From assembly GCA_913061245.1 (NCBI GenBank), contig CAJXTO010000081.1, forward strand, positions 1 to 6,648: a stretch of 6,648 nucleotides of DNA, read 5' to 3'. Origin of the DNA: an uncultured Oceanospirillales bacterium. Its GTDB lineage: Bacteria; Pseudomonadota; Gammaproteobacteria; Pseudomonadales; Litorivicinaceae. The position numbers and the translations under genes are program-made. This document shows positions 1 to 6,648 of the stretch, piece by piece. Below the pieces are notes generated by a model, which saw only the letters and a program-made list of their open reading frames with translations, was not told the origin of the DNA and searched no databases. Numbering within the stretch: the first letter of the stretch is position 1; each line of letters opens with the position of its first letter.

Positions 1-1103
1 TTCATCATTTCGTGAATCAAGCTCACAAATACTCGACAACCAGAGGCACCGATAGGATGGCCAATCGCAATCGCTCCCCCGTTCACATTGACTTTCGCTG
101 TGTCCCAACCGAGACCCTTGTTAACGCCGATTGCTTGTGCGGCGAATGCTTCATTAGCTTCCACGAGATCGAGGTCTTCATGAGTCCACCCAGCTTTCTT
201 AAGGCACTGCTCAGTCGCTGGAATTGGACCTGTACCCATAATTTCGGGATCAACCCCTGCTGATGCGTATGCTTTAACCTTCGCAAGTATCGTAAGACCC
301 ATTGATTCTGCTTTCTCAACAGTCATTAACATGACTGCTGCTGCGCCATCATTGATGCCTGACGCATTGCCAGCTGTCACCGTACCTTCTTTATCAAAAG
401 CGGGACGCAACTTACCAAGCGCCTCTGCGGTCACCCCATCACGAATAAATTCATCGACTTTAAATTCAATCGGATCTTTTTTTCGCTGAGGAACCATCAC
501 TGGCACGATTTCATCATCAAAGCGTCCCTCTGCACGCGCTTTTGATGCCTTAGCCTGAGAGGCTGCGGCGAATTCATCTTGCTCTTCACGCGAAATACCG
601 TACTTCTTAGCGACATTCTCAGCCGTCATTCCCATGTGATATCCGCCGAAGGTATCCGTGAGGCCATCTTTCAACATCGTATCGACCAATGATGCGTTAC
701 CCATGCGGAATCCATCACGAGAGCCGAGGAGCACATGACCAGATTGGCTCATATTTTCCTGACCGCCGGCAATCACGACTTCAGCATCGCCTAAAAGAAT
801 TGCTTGGACGCCGAGACTTACCGCCTTCAAACCAGAACCGCACACTTTGTTAATTGTCATCGCTGGGCAAGTCTCTGGAAGACCGGCGTTAATTGTGGCT
901 TTACGCGCAGGATTTTGCCCCTGGCCTGCCGTTAACACCTGACCAAGAATGACTTCAGACACTTGATCAGCAGACAGTCCCGTGTCAGCAAGTAACTGAC
1001 GGATTACAGTTGCACCCAATTCGTCTGCTGATACAGACGCGAGCGATCCAGCAAAATTTCCAACAGCCGTCCGTTTAGCGGCAACGATAGCAACTTGTGA
1101 CAT
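1..1103 (-). CDS. Acetyl-CoA C-acetyltransferase (biosynthetic thiolase), 3'-truncated by window edge
   Basis: Condenses two acetyl-CoA to acetoacetyl-CoA, or runs the reverse, in the cytosol; family members serve PHB synthesis, ketone metabolism or butyrate-type pathways. I translated 367 residues from the ATG at 1103-1101 to the left edge. The protein opens MSQVAIVAAKRTAVGNFAG, the usual thiolase N-terminus. The nucleophilic cysteine is C88 in NKVCGSGLKAV. CGSG is the biosynthetic form, as opposed to the CSSS-like form of degradative FadA. NEAFA starts at N317 and the catalytic histidine is H349 in IGHPIGASG. Spacing matches the roughly 392-residue family, so about 25 residues are outside the window, including the expected second catalytic cysteine (CxGGG). 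The frame is intact. It starts 5 bases after the dinG stop, with a Shine-Dalgarno sequence inside the dinG end, implying co-transcription. Family certain; phaA versus atoB role cannot be decided because no PHB or ketone genes are visible. Confidence 0.95.
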   Translation of the reverse strand, partial: MSQVAIVAAKRTAVGNFAGSLASVSADELGATVIRQLLADTGLSADQVSEVILGQVLTAGQGQNPARKATINAGLPETCPAMTINKVCGSGLKAVSLGVQAILLGDAEVVIAGGQENMSQSGHVLLGSRDGFRMGNASLVDTMLKDGLTDTFGGYHMGMTAENVAKKYGISREEQDEFAAASQAKASKARAEGRFDDEIVPVMVPQRKKDPIEFKVDEFIRDGVTAEALGKLRPAFDKEGTVTAGNASGINDGAAAVMLMTVEKAESMGLTILAKVKAYASAGVDPEIMGTGPIPATEQCLKKAGWTHEDLDLVEANEAFAAQAIGVNKGLGWDTAKVNVNGGAIAIGHPIGASGCRVFVSLIHEMM

Positions 1104-1108
1104 ACGAT

Positions 1109-3229
1109 TTATTCCTCAATGAATTCAAAAGCAGGAAGTTCTTTTAACAGGCTTTGGCCCCAACGGGTATTCACCAAACGGCGATCAAGCATAGTCACTT
1201 GACCTGTGTCGGTTTCAGAGCGAATCAACCGACCCACAGCCTGGCGTAACCGAATGGTGGCAGATGGGAGTGACAGTTCCGTGAATGGATCTCTCCCCTG
1301 GGTCTTTAAATATTCAGCCAAGGTCGCTTCACGCGGATCATCAGGCGGCTGAAACGGCAAGCGCGTAATGACAACTTCATTCGCCAAATCTCCAGGTAAA
1401 TCAAGCCCTTCTGCCATACTTTGCAAGCCAAATATAATCGACATAAGACCTTGTTTACGGCGTTTTTCATGCTCCTGGAGTAGGCCTTGAAGTGGCTGCT
1501 GACCTTGAACCAACGTTACTTTCCGAACAGCCTCATCTAATAATTCTTCGACTTGGAAGCACAGACGCCAGCTCGTAAACAATACAAGAATTCCAATATT
1601 TTTTTCCGCGCGCGTGGCGAGATATTCAGCAATACGCGCAGCATGCGCCTGATCATCACGTGGATCGCCTGAGAATTTAGAGATCACTAAACGCCCCTGT
1701 GATTGATAGTGAAACGCACCATCAACAATTAAGCCTGAATTGACGGGAAGACCCAGGGTTCCCGCGGGAACGTCAAATCCCCCATGGTGTGCAAGGGTTG
1801 CAGATGTGAGGACACAAGCACCAATCCTTCCCCAAAGCGCGTCTGACAATGCTCCGGCCGGCTCCATCGGACTGACCCAAAATTCCAGATCGGTTGGATC
1901 ATCTGGAGTCGCATACCGAACATCCTGTCCAACACGCAGCCATCGTGCATCTCCACTCTGGGTCGCATCATCGGAAAAAGCAGCAATAAGTTCTGGAATT
2001 GCCTCAAGACGGCCTAGCGCCATTGATATTTGCTCGGACAACAATTCTGCATCTGTCTCAGGCATCAGGTCTTGGTCACTTTGAGAGACAAGTGATTTCA
2101 GCCAATCTCGAACTTTTTGTATGCGTGACAATGTCGTTGTCACCGACTCATAACCATCTGTCGGCACAGGAAAGCTTTCAGATAAAGTCAGGCGGTATCG
2201 AGAACCACCGTTTTGAAAGGCAAAGGCCGTATCATCGAAGTTCTTGAGCCTTTCAAGGCAAGTCTTGCCCCAGTTCGCCAAGATATGGCCAAAACCTTCA
2301 AGTGGCTCTGGAAGACGTGCAAGATCATTTGCGATTCGATGATCAGCTGGAAGAATTCCTTGTAACGCTGAAATCACTCGCTCAATCGTCTTAATTGCGC
2401 CCAGACTCTGGGCGATTCGACAGTGCGCTGTAAATTGATCCGATGCTACGCGTGCAAGTTGGTGTGCTTCATCAACGATCAAAATAACTCGCTCAAGCGG
2501 CGGTAGCACCACACCACCTCCGAGCTTTAGGTCAGACATGAGTAAATCATGATTAATCACCAACAGGTCGGCATCTAACCAAGAATCGCGCTCGTTAAAA
2601 TACGGGCAAGCTTTAAAATGTCTGCAACTTCGCCCCTGACAACGTCGATGATCGGTCGTAATTGCTGTTTTAACTGAGTCAGAGATGATTTGAGGAATTT
2701 GATCCATGTCCCCTGCCCACTCACCCTGCGCCCATGCCTTTGCTAAATCAGACACAACATCTTTGTCATCTGAATCAAGCACAAGGGTGAGTTCATCTGG
2801 ATAAATCGCCTGACCATCTGTCAGCGTTTCAAGCGCTGCCTCTAGCCGAGTAGGACACAAATAACGACGACGCCCTTTCGCTAAAGCGAAGCTCAACATC
2901 AGGCCCGTTGAATCAATTAAGTCAGGAATATCTTTCTCAATGAGCTGAGTCTGCAACGAAACAGTGGCTGTGGAGATGACGAGTGGCATCTCACGTTCCA
3001 TCGCGTAGGGTAGCGCTCCAATCAGATAGGCCAGTGTCTTACCTGTACCTGTGCCGGCTTCAATAAAACCAATCGGTGCGGCCTCGTTATCGCCTATTCT
3101 TGCTAGAATACGTGCGACTTCAGCAATCATCTGCTTTTGCCCAAGTCGAGGCTTCAAACTCTTCGCCTCGAGAAAATCGCTATACAGTGCCTGAATGCTT
3201 TGTTTGGTACTCGATGAGATTGCTGTCAC
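1109..3229 (-). CDS. dinG: ATP-dependent DNA helicase DinG (XPD/Rad3-like, iron-sulfur, superfamily 2)
   Basis: A 5'-3' DNA helicase that in E. coli is damage-inducible and resolves R-loops, D-loops and G-quadruplexes at stalled forks. Counting from the proposed GTG start, 706 residues: Walker A AGTGTGKT 58-65; four iron-sulfur cysteines C125, C197, C202 and C208; Walker B DEAH 253-256; TSAT 475-478; FTSW about 551; FGLQSMAEGLD 600-610; and arginine-finger motif QAVGRLIR 663-670. The C-x4-C-x5-C group matches the spacing I recall for E. coli DinG (C194, C199, C205), and the length is close to its 716 residues; YoaA is shorter. There is no N-terminal exonuclease domain. The frame is open up to another GTG at 3328, but that start would overlap the divergent gene by 55 bases. 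GTG at 3229 places the conserved QKQM motif at residue 34, as in E. coli DinG from memory. I see no LexA box in the upstream gap. Confidence 0.95.
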   Translation of the reverse strand: MTAISSSTKQSIQALYSDFLEAKSLKPRLGQKQMIAEVARILARIGDNEAAPIGFIEAGTGTGKTLAYLIGALPYAMEREMPLVISTATVSLQTQLIEKDIPDLIDSTGLMLSFALAKGRRRYLCPTRLEAALETLTDGQAIYPDELTLVLDSDDKDVVSDLAKAWAQGEWAGDMDQIPQIISDSVKTAITTDHRRCQGRSCRHFKACPYFNERDSWLDADLLVINHDLLMSDLKLGGGVVLPPLERVILIVDEAHQLARVASDQFTAHCRIAQSLGAIKTIERVISALQGILPADHRIANDLARLPEPLEGFGHILANWGKTCLERLKNFDDTAFAFQNGGSRYRLTLSESFPVPTDGYESVTTTLSRIQKVRDWLKSLVSQSDQDLMPETDAELLSEQISMALGRLEAIPELIAAFSDDATQSGDARWLRVGQDVRYATPDDPTDLEFWVSPMEPAGALSDALWGRIGACVLTSATLAHHGGFDVPAGTLGLPVNSGLIVDGAFHYQSQGRLVISKFSGDPRDDQAHAARIAEYLATRAEKNIGILVLFTSWRLCFQVEELLDEAVRKVTLVQGQQPLQGLLQEHEKRRKQGLMSIIFGLQSMAEGLDLPGDLANEVVITRLPFQPPDDPREATLAEYLKTQGRDPFTELSLPSATIRLRQAVGRLIRSETDTGQVTMLDRRLVNTRWGQSLLKELPAFEFIEE
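1113..1117 (-). promoter_or_regulatory. Ribosome binding site of the thiolase gene, inside the dinG 3' end
   Basis: On the minus strand GAGGA lies 9 bases before the ATG at 1103 and falls in the last codons of dinG. This supports the ATG as the start. It also suggests translational coupling, since ribosomes finishing dinG pass directly over the site. Confidence 0.6.
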
Positions 3230-3273
3230 TAAACTATCTTTGTTGTGCGAAAAGCTGAGTGTAGGGGATTTTA
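3230..3273. promoter_or_regulatory. Short divergent intergenic region between dinG and the phosphatase gene
   Basis: These 44 bases separate two divergent starts, so they probably hold or border promoters for both directions. I could not identify a convincing -35/-10 pair. TATCTT (3235-3240, plus) and TACACT (about 3259-3264, minus) are -10-like but lack well-spaced -35 partners, so the promoter elements may extend into either coding region. No CTGT-N8-ACAG LexA operator is visible. The assignment rests on gene arrangement only. Confidence 0.35.
3263..3268 (+). promoter_or_regulatory. Ribosome binding site of the phosphatase gene
   Basis: AGGGGA sits 5 bases before the ATG at 3274 and is a strong Shine-Dalgarno match. 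It fixes that ATG as the start. It also argues against the longer dinG reading that would run through it on the other strand. Confidence 0.7.
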
Positions 3274-4077
3274 ATGAATACGTCTGATATCGCGAAAGAA
3301 GCCGTTCGCATTGGTGGGCAAAAAGCACTCGAGTTCTTTAATGCAAGGGACCGCCTAACCATCGATCTCAAAGGGCCTCAAGACTACGTCAGCGAGGCAG
3401 ATCGAATGGTTGAAGCAACCATGATCGATTTCCTGCAAAGACACTTTCCAAACGACGGTTTTCTGGGCGAAGAATCGACCGAGATCAAACAAACGCGGCA
3501 GTGGGTGATTGATCCAATCGATGGAACCACTAACTTTATTCGTGGACTCCCCTATTTTTGTACCACCCTCGCTTTGGTAGAAAATGAAACCGTCATCGGC
3601 GGCTGGATTTTTGATGCAACCCGAGACGAGCTGTATGAGGCAAGTCTTGGAGGCGGTGCATACTGTAACGGCCAGCGTCTTAATCCAACTTGGCGTAAAA
3701 GCTTCTCAACCGGATTAGTCGGTATTTGTCACAGCTCTCGATTGACGGCACAAGAACTAGCCGGCCGCATCACAGGTGCACTCGAGCGTGGTGCCATATT
3801 AAGACAACCAGGTGCGGCAGCATTGATGCTTTGTGATCTTGCAGCCGGACGATTGGACGTGCTCTTTGATCAACACCTAAAGCCGTGGGACTCTATCGCA
3901 GGACTTCTCATTGCCCACGAGGCAGGCGCGATTGTCAGTGACTATGTCGCACACCCTGACTGGCGAACCACGCCACAAATCACCTTTGCATCTGGGCCAG
4001 AGATTTACGACGAAGTCTTAGAATTGTGGCCTGAAACTCGCAATATCTCTCTACTCTCAACTAACGAGCAGCCCTAA
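3274..4077 (+). CDS. Inositol-monophosphatase-family phosphatase (SuhB/IMPase-like)
   Basis: A Mg2+-dependent, lithium-sensitive-type sugar or inositol phosphate phosphatase of 267 residues, the same length as E. coli SuhB. Metal-binding motifs are all present: GEES 65-68 with E66/E67, DPIDGTTNF at 80-88 giving D80, D83 and T85, and WDSIAG at 205-210 giving D206. K33 and the VSEAD segment (39-43) fit the usual N-terminal active-site lysine and acidic region. The DGTTN form is typical of inositol monophosphatases; histidinol phosphatases of this fold often carry DGTRAF-like sequence. The region before motif B reads GAAA rather than the common GSAA. Substrate cannot be fixed from sequence: inositol-1-phosphate, a sugar bisphosphate or histidinol phosphate are all handled by relatives. 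SuhB's role with NusA in rRNA transcription should not be assumed, as this protein is fairly divergent. It has a strong ribosome binding site, is divergent from dinG, and its stop overlaps the convergent lipoprotein stop. Confidence 0.9.
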   Translation: MNTSDIAKEAVRIGGQKALEFFNARDRLTIDLKGPQDYVSEADRMVEATMIDFLQRHFPNDGFLGEESTEIKQTRQWVIDPIDGTTNFIRGLPYFCTTLALVENETVIGGWIFDATRDELYEASLGGGAYCNGQRLNPTWRKSFSTGLVGICHSSRLTAQELAGRITGALERGAILRQPGAAALMLCDLAAGRLDVLFDQHLKPWDSIAGLLIAHEAGAIVSDYVAHPDWRTTPQITFASGPEIYDEVLELWPETRNISLLSTNEQP

Positions 4078-4751
4078 AAACCAACTGGTAGGAACACCAT
4101 CGATGCGGCACCGCGCGCGACCGCATTAAGCGTTCGCTGATCCTTTTTGGCAAGCGCTGTCGACAGTGCATCTTGCAGGCCAATCATTTCACCCATCAAC
4201 TGAGAATATGATGCATTGAGAACTTGATCCTGTATGCCATCTGCATAGAGAAAGGGCTTTCCATTTTCCGCCCGCTGAGTTCTCAATAAATAGGCAGCTG
4301 TCTCGACATTCCGTGCTGAGTTATAGATAAATTGAGCTGTTGGTAGATCATCAAGCAAAAGGTATTCGCGACGATGATCAAACGCATGATTTACCATCGA
4401 TTGAAGCCCTGCGACAAAGGCATACACCCTGTCACCCGTAAAATCCGGATGAAACGCCATCCGCACTAACTCATCAGGCTTTGGGCTCCCAAACTCCTGG
4501 AGGTTTAATCGTGGGGCCTTGAGTTGTTCAACACGGACTTCGATCGTCGTATTGGATGGTAATTGAACTGGATTTCGACGGTAGAGCTTCACTAGCAAAA
4601 GGCTCAAGCTCTGATCAAGCTCTGTCCGGACGGCTTCAACAAAGAATGCAGTATCACTTTTGGCGAGGTTTTTAACCTCAGGCGGTGCCTTGATCGGCAC
4701 CGCACAGGCGACGAGCGACAGGCTTATAGCAAACCAAATCGCTCGTTTCGT
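4074..4751 (-). CDS. Uncharacterised small lipoprotein, probable ACG initiation codon
   Basis: I do not recognise a characterised family. Extended upstream of the nearest GTG (4700), the frame reads (M/T)KRAIWFAISLSLVAC: a positive n-region, a hydrophobic core and an LVAC lipobox, so a signal peptidase II substrate with C16 as lipidated residue. Residue +2 is alanine, not aspartate, which by the Lol rule suggests the outer membrane. The mature part is about 210 residues with no further membrane segment. It has a proline-containing linker, a mixed helical region, and a C-terminal half containing LLLDDLPTAQFIYNSARNVE (131-150) and ending MVFLPVGF. From memory this half resembles conserved uncharacterised gammaproteobacterial lipoproteins. 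No ATG, GTG or TTG occurs in frame between an upstream stop and 4700. The expected start codon (4751-4749) is ACG and shares one base with the htpG TAA. No good Shine-Dalgarno sequence is visible, so expression probably depends on coupling to htpG. Gene real: likely; exact start: uncertain. Confidence 0.75.
   Translation of the reverse strand, partial: TKRAIWFAISLSLVACAVPIKAPPEVKNLAKSDTAFFVEAVRTELDQSLSLLLVKLYRRNPVQLPSNTTIEVRVEQLKAPRLNLQEFGSPKPDELVRMAFHPDFTGDRVYAFVAGLQSMVNHAFDHRREYLLLDDLPTAQFIYNSARNVETAAYLLRTQRAENGKPFLYADGIQDQVLNASYSQLMGEMIGLQDALSTALAKKDQRTLNAVARGAASMVFLPVGF
4704..4751 (-). other. Lipoprotein signal peptide and lipobox, lacking a standard start codon
   Basis: The 16 codons from ACG (4751) to the lipidated cysteine TGT (4706-4704) encode K-R, then about ten hydrophobic or small residues, then L-V-A-C. 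The fit to a bacterial lipoprotein signal is complete when the first codon is taken as initiator. This short segment explains why a start at 4700 must be wrong or secondary: that start would give a cytoplasmic protein without the export signal. Confidence 0.75.
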
Positions 4752-6643
4752 TAGACAGAAAGCTCTGTTAATAATGCATTCACCCGTTTGAGGTAACCAG
4801 GCGCATCATCAAGCTTACCTTCGGCTCCAAGCTGCGCGTGGTCAAAGACCAATCGAGCCAACTCTTTGAAGCGGCCCTCATCCTTTTCAGATTCTAACCG
4901 CATTAGAAGCCCATGGTCAGTGTTGATCTCAAGAATCGGTTTAGAAACAGGCATCGCCTGTCCTGCAGCCTCCATGATTTGGCGCATTTGTGGCCCCATA
5001 TCATGCTCAGTCAACACCAACACAGCAGCAGAGTCTGTGAGACGCACTGAAGGCTTCACGTCTTCAACCTCCTCAGACAATGCATCCTTCATCCGTTTAA
5101 TAAGCTCTTTGTGCTCTTTGGATTCTTTCTTCTGCTCTTTCTTTTCGTCCTTGCCCTCGCCCGGAAGCTCTAAGCCATCACGAGTGACATCGACGAACTT
5201 GTGGTCTTTGTATTCCTGGAGGTGGCCCATAAGCCACTCATCGATACGATCAGAGAGTAGAAGAACTTCGATACCACGTTTCTTGAATGCCTCAAGATAC
5301 GGGGAGCCGAGCGCGTTTGTATGCGACTCAGACACGAGATAATAAATATCTTTCTGCCCGTCGATCATGCGGCCAATGTAATCCTCGACCCCAACTTCCT
5401 GCTTCGAGGTATTGGTCTGGGTTGAGGCGAAACGCAACAACTTCGTAATCCGCTCTTTGTTCTGATGATCTTCAGCTGGACCTTCTTTCAAACACTCGCC
5501 AAAGGTTTCCCAGAACTTCTGATACTTTTCAGAATCATCTTTAGCCAACTTCGCTAGCATATCGAGTGCTCGCCGCGTCACAGCCGACTTCATCGCTTCC
5601 ACCCGAGCATCCTTCTGTAGGATTTCTCGAGACACGTTGAGACTCAAGTCAGAAGAATCCACAACGCCACGGATGAATCGCAAATACAGTGGCAAGAACT
5701 CTTCGGCGCGATCCATGATAAAGACACGCTGCACATAGAGCTTTAAGCCTCGCGGACTCTCACGGTTCCAGAGATCGAAAGGTGCTCGCGCAGGGACATA
5801 GAGGAGTCCTGTGTACTCGCTCTTACCCTCAACTTTGTGGTGACTCCAAGTCATTGGATCTTCAAAGTCGTGTGCGACGTGCTTGTAAAACTCGTTGTAT
5901 TCCTCGTCAGTAATTTCAGTCCGAGGACGGGTCCAAAGCGCAGTTGCCTGATTGACTTGATCCCATTCCGATTTTGCTTCTGAATCATCATCTTTTTCGA
6001 CTTCATTCTTCAGATAAACTGGAATCGAAACGTGATCTGAGTATTTAGTGACCAAATGTCGAATGCGATAGGTTTCACCGAACTCGCTCGCATCTTCTTT
6101 CAGCGTTAAACGAATCTCCGTGCCTCGCTCAGCTTTGTCGATTGTCTTGATCGTGTACTGACCATCACCATCTGATGACCACTCAACAGCATCAGCCGCG
6201 TCATTTCCAGCGCGCCGTGTTCTCACGACGACACGGTCAGCCACGATGAAGGCTGAGTAAAAGCCCACACCAAACTGACCAATCAAATTCGCGTCTTGCT
6301 TAGAGTCGCCAGATAAATTCTTAATGAACTCAGCTGTTCCCGACTTCGCAATCGTACCGAGATTTTGAATCACATCCTCTCGGGTCATCCCGATGCCGTT
6401 ATCAGAAATCACAAGCTCTTTGGTTTCTGGATCAACCAAGATGCGTACAGCCATCTCTGAATCCGACTCCATCAGATCCGGCGCATCAAGGGCTAAGAAT
6501 CTGAGCTTGTCGCAGGCATCGTTCGCATTTGATATCAGCTCTCGCAGAAAGATCTCGCGATTTGAATACAAGGAATGCACCATTAGGTGCAGCAGTTGTT
6601 TGACTTCCGTCTGGAATCCTAAGGTTTCTTCGTTTGCAGTCAT
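4751..6643 (-). CDS. htpG: Molecular chaperone HtpG (bacterial Hsp90)
   Basis: Homodimeric cytosolic ATP-dependent chaperone that remodels late folding intermediates with the DnaK system. The 630 residues match the family (E. coli 624). N-terminal GHKL ATPase domain, about 1-215: ELISNANDACDKL with catalytic E35 and Mg2+-linked N39, DNGIGM from D81 for adenine contact, AKSGT at 99-103, and the lid-hinge GQFGVGF 122-128. Middle domain, about 230-495: RGVVDSSDLSLNVSREILQ, with R339 equivalent to the arginine that reaches the ATP gamma-phosphate, and DRIDEW at 465-470. The C-terminal dimerisation domain starts around 520 and ends LLTELSV. A lysine/glutamate-rich stretch (about 498-513) links middle and C-terminal domains. 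The ATG at 6643 begins MTANEETLGFQTEVKQLL, a normal HtpG start; GGA just before it is only a partial ribosome site at the window edge, and the promoter (sigma-32 in many relatives) lies outside. Its stop overlaps the lipoprotein start. Confidence 0.98.
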   Translation of the reverse strand: MTANEETLGFQTEVKQLLHLMVHSLYSNREIFLRELISNANDACDKLRFLALDAPDLMESDSEMAVRILVDPETKELVISDNGIGMTREDVIQNLGTIAKSGTAEFIKNLSGDSKQDANLIGQFGVGFYSAFIVADRVVVRTRRAGNDAADAVEWSSDGDGQYTIKTIDKAERGTEIRLTLKEDASEFGETYRIRHLVTKYSDHVSIPVYLKNEVEKDDDSEAKSEWDQVNQATALWTRPRTEITDEEYNEFYKHVAHDFEDPMTWSHHKVEGKSEYTGLLYVPARAPFDLWNRESPRGLKLYVQRVFIMDRAEEFLPLYLRFIRGVVDSSDLSLNVSREILQKDARVEAMKSAVTRRALDMLAKLAKDDSEKYQKFWETFGECLKEGPAEDHQNKERITKLLRFASTQTNTSKQEVGVEDYIGRMIDGQKDIYYLVSESHTNALGSPYLEAFKKRGIEVLLLSDRIDEWLMGHLQEYKDHKFVDVTRDGLELPGEGKDEKKEQKKESKEHKELIKRMKDALSEEVEDVKPSVRLTDSAAVLVLTEHDMGPQMRQIMEAAGQAMPVSKPILEINTDHGLLMRLESEKDEGRFKELARLVFDHAQLGAEGKLDDAPGYLKRVNALLTELSV

Positions 6644-6648
6644 CGTCC

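Noticed and set aside
12..319. Two open frames of about 80 codons, one on each strand
   Set aside because: Both overlap the thiolase coding frame, which carries the GHP active-site histidine and NEAFA motif here. Their translations resemble no protein and are frame shadows.
1729..2247. Several open frames on both strands within dinG
   Set aside because: They lie entirely within the intact dinG frame and have low-complexity, arginine- and serine-rich translations typical of out-of-frame reading.
3076..3258. 60-codon plus-strand frame opposite the dinG N-terminus
   Set aside because: It overlaps the Walker A region of dinG and the divergent gap, has no ribosome site that I can see, and has no recognisable features.
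4103..4126. Inverted repeat ATGCGG / CCGCAT with a 12-base GC-rich loop near the convergent stops
   Set aside because: The stem is only 6-7 pairs, the loop is large, no T-run follows on either strand, and it lies within the lipoprotein coding region. It does not qualify as an intrinsic terminator.
4698..4700. GTG as the lipoprotein gene start
   Set aside because: It lies two codons after the lipobox cysteine, so it would discard a complete signal peptide. It also has no convincing ribosome site.
4866..5342. 158-codon plus-strand frame opposite htpG
   Set aside because: It is antisense to conserved HtpG sequence and its serine/arginine-rich translation is what reverse reading of Glu/Asp/Lys-rich codons produces.

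Overview
The window reads as an ordinary, densely packed bacterial chromosomal segment with near-even base composition. It has five protein-coding genes and almost no intergenic space. HtpG, a DinG with the E. coli-type cysteine spacing, an inositol-monophosphatase-family enzyme and a small outer-membrane-type lipoprotein together suggest a Proteobacterium, most likely a Gammaproteobacterium. That placement is inference from protein families, not from a marker gene. I saw no tRNA, rRNA, IS element, CRISPR array, prophage gene or long repeat.

Layout from left to right. Positions 1-1103 (minus strand) hold a biosynthetic-type acetyl-CoA acetyltransferase, cut by the window edge so that about 25 C-terminal residues are missing. 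Positions 1109-3229 (minus) hold dinG, an iron-sulfur superfamily 2 DNA helicase, which ends 5 bases before the thiolase start. The two probably form a dinG-thiolase transcription unit. A 44-base gap (3230-3273) separates dinG from the divergent inositol-monophosphatase-family gene at 3274-4077 (plus). That gene converges on a lipoprotein gene (4074-4751, minus), and their stop codons overlap by 4 bases. The lipoprotein reading frame begins exactly at the htpG stop codon. htpG (4751-6643, minus) fills the rest of the window and is complete.

No shared pathway is evident. HtpG (protein folding), DinG (repair and R-loop or G-quadruplex unwinding), the phosphatase and the thiolase (acetoacetyl-CoA / PHB or ketone metabolism) are mostly housekeeping genes packed together. 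I found no evidence of a new biological system.

The one unusual signal is at the htpG/lipoprotein junction. The frame encodes a textbook lipoprotein signal peptide, but at the expected initiator position, overlapping the htpG TAA, it has ACG instead of ATG. The nearest conventional start (GTG at 4700) lies after the lipobox cysteine and would remove the export signal. This is either a rare ACG start with termination-reinitiation, a start-codon mutation, or a base error.
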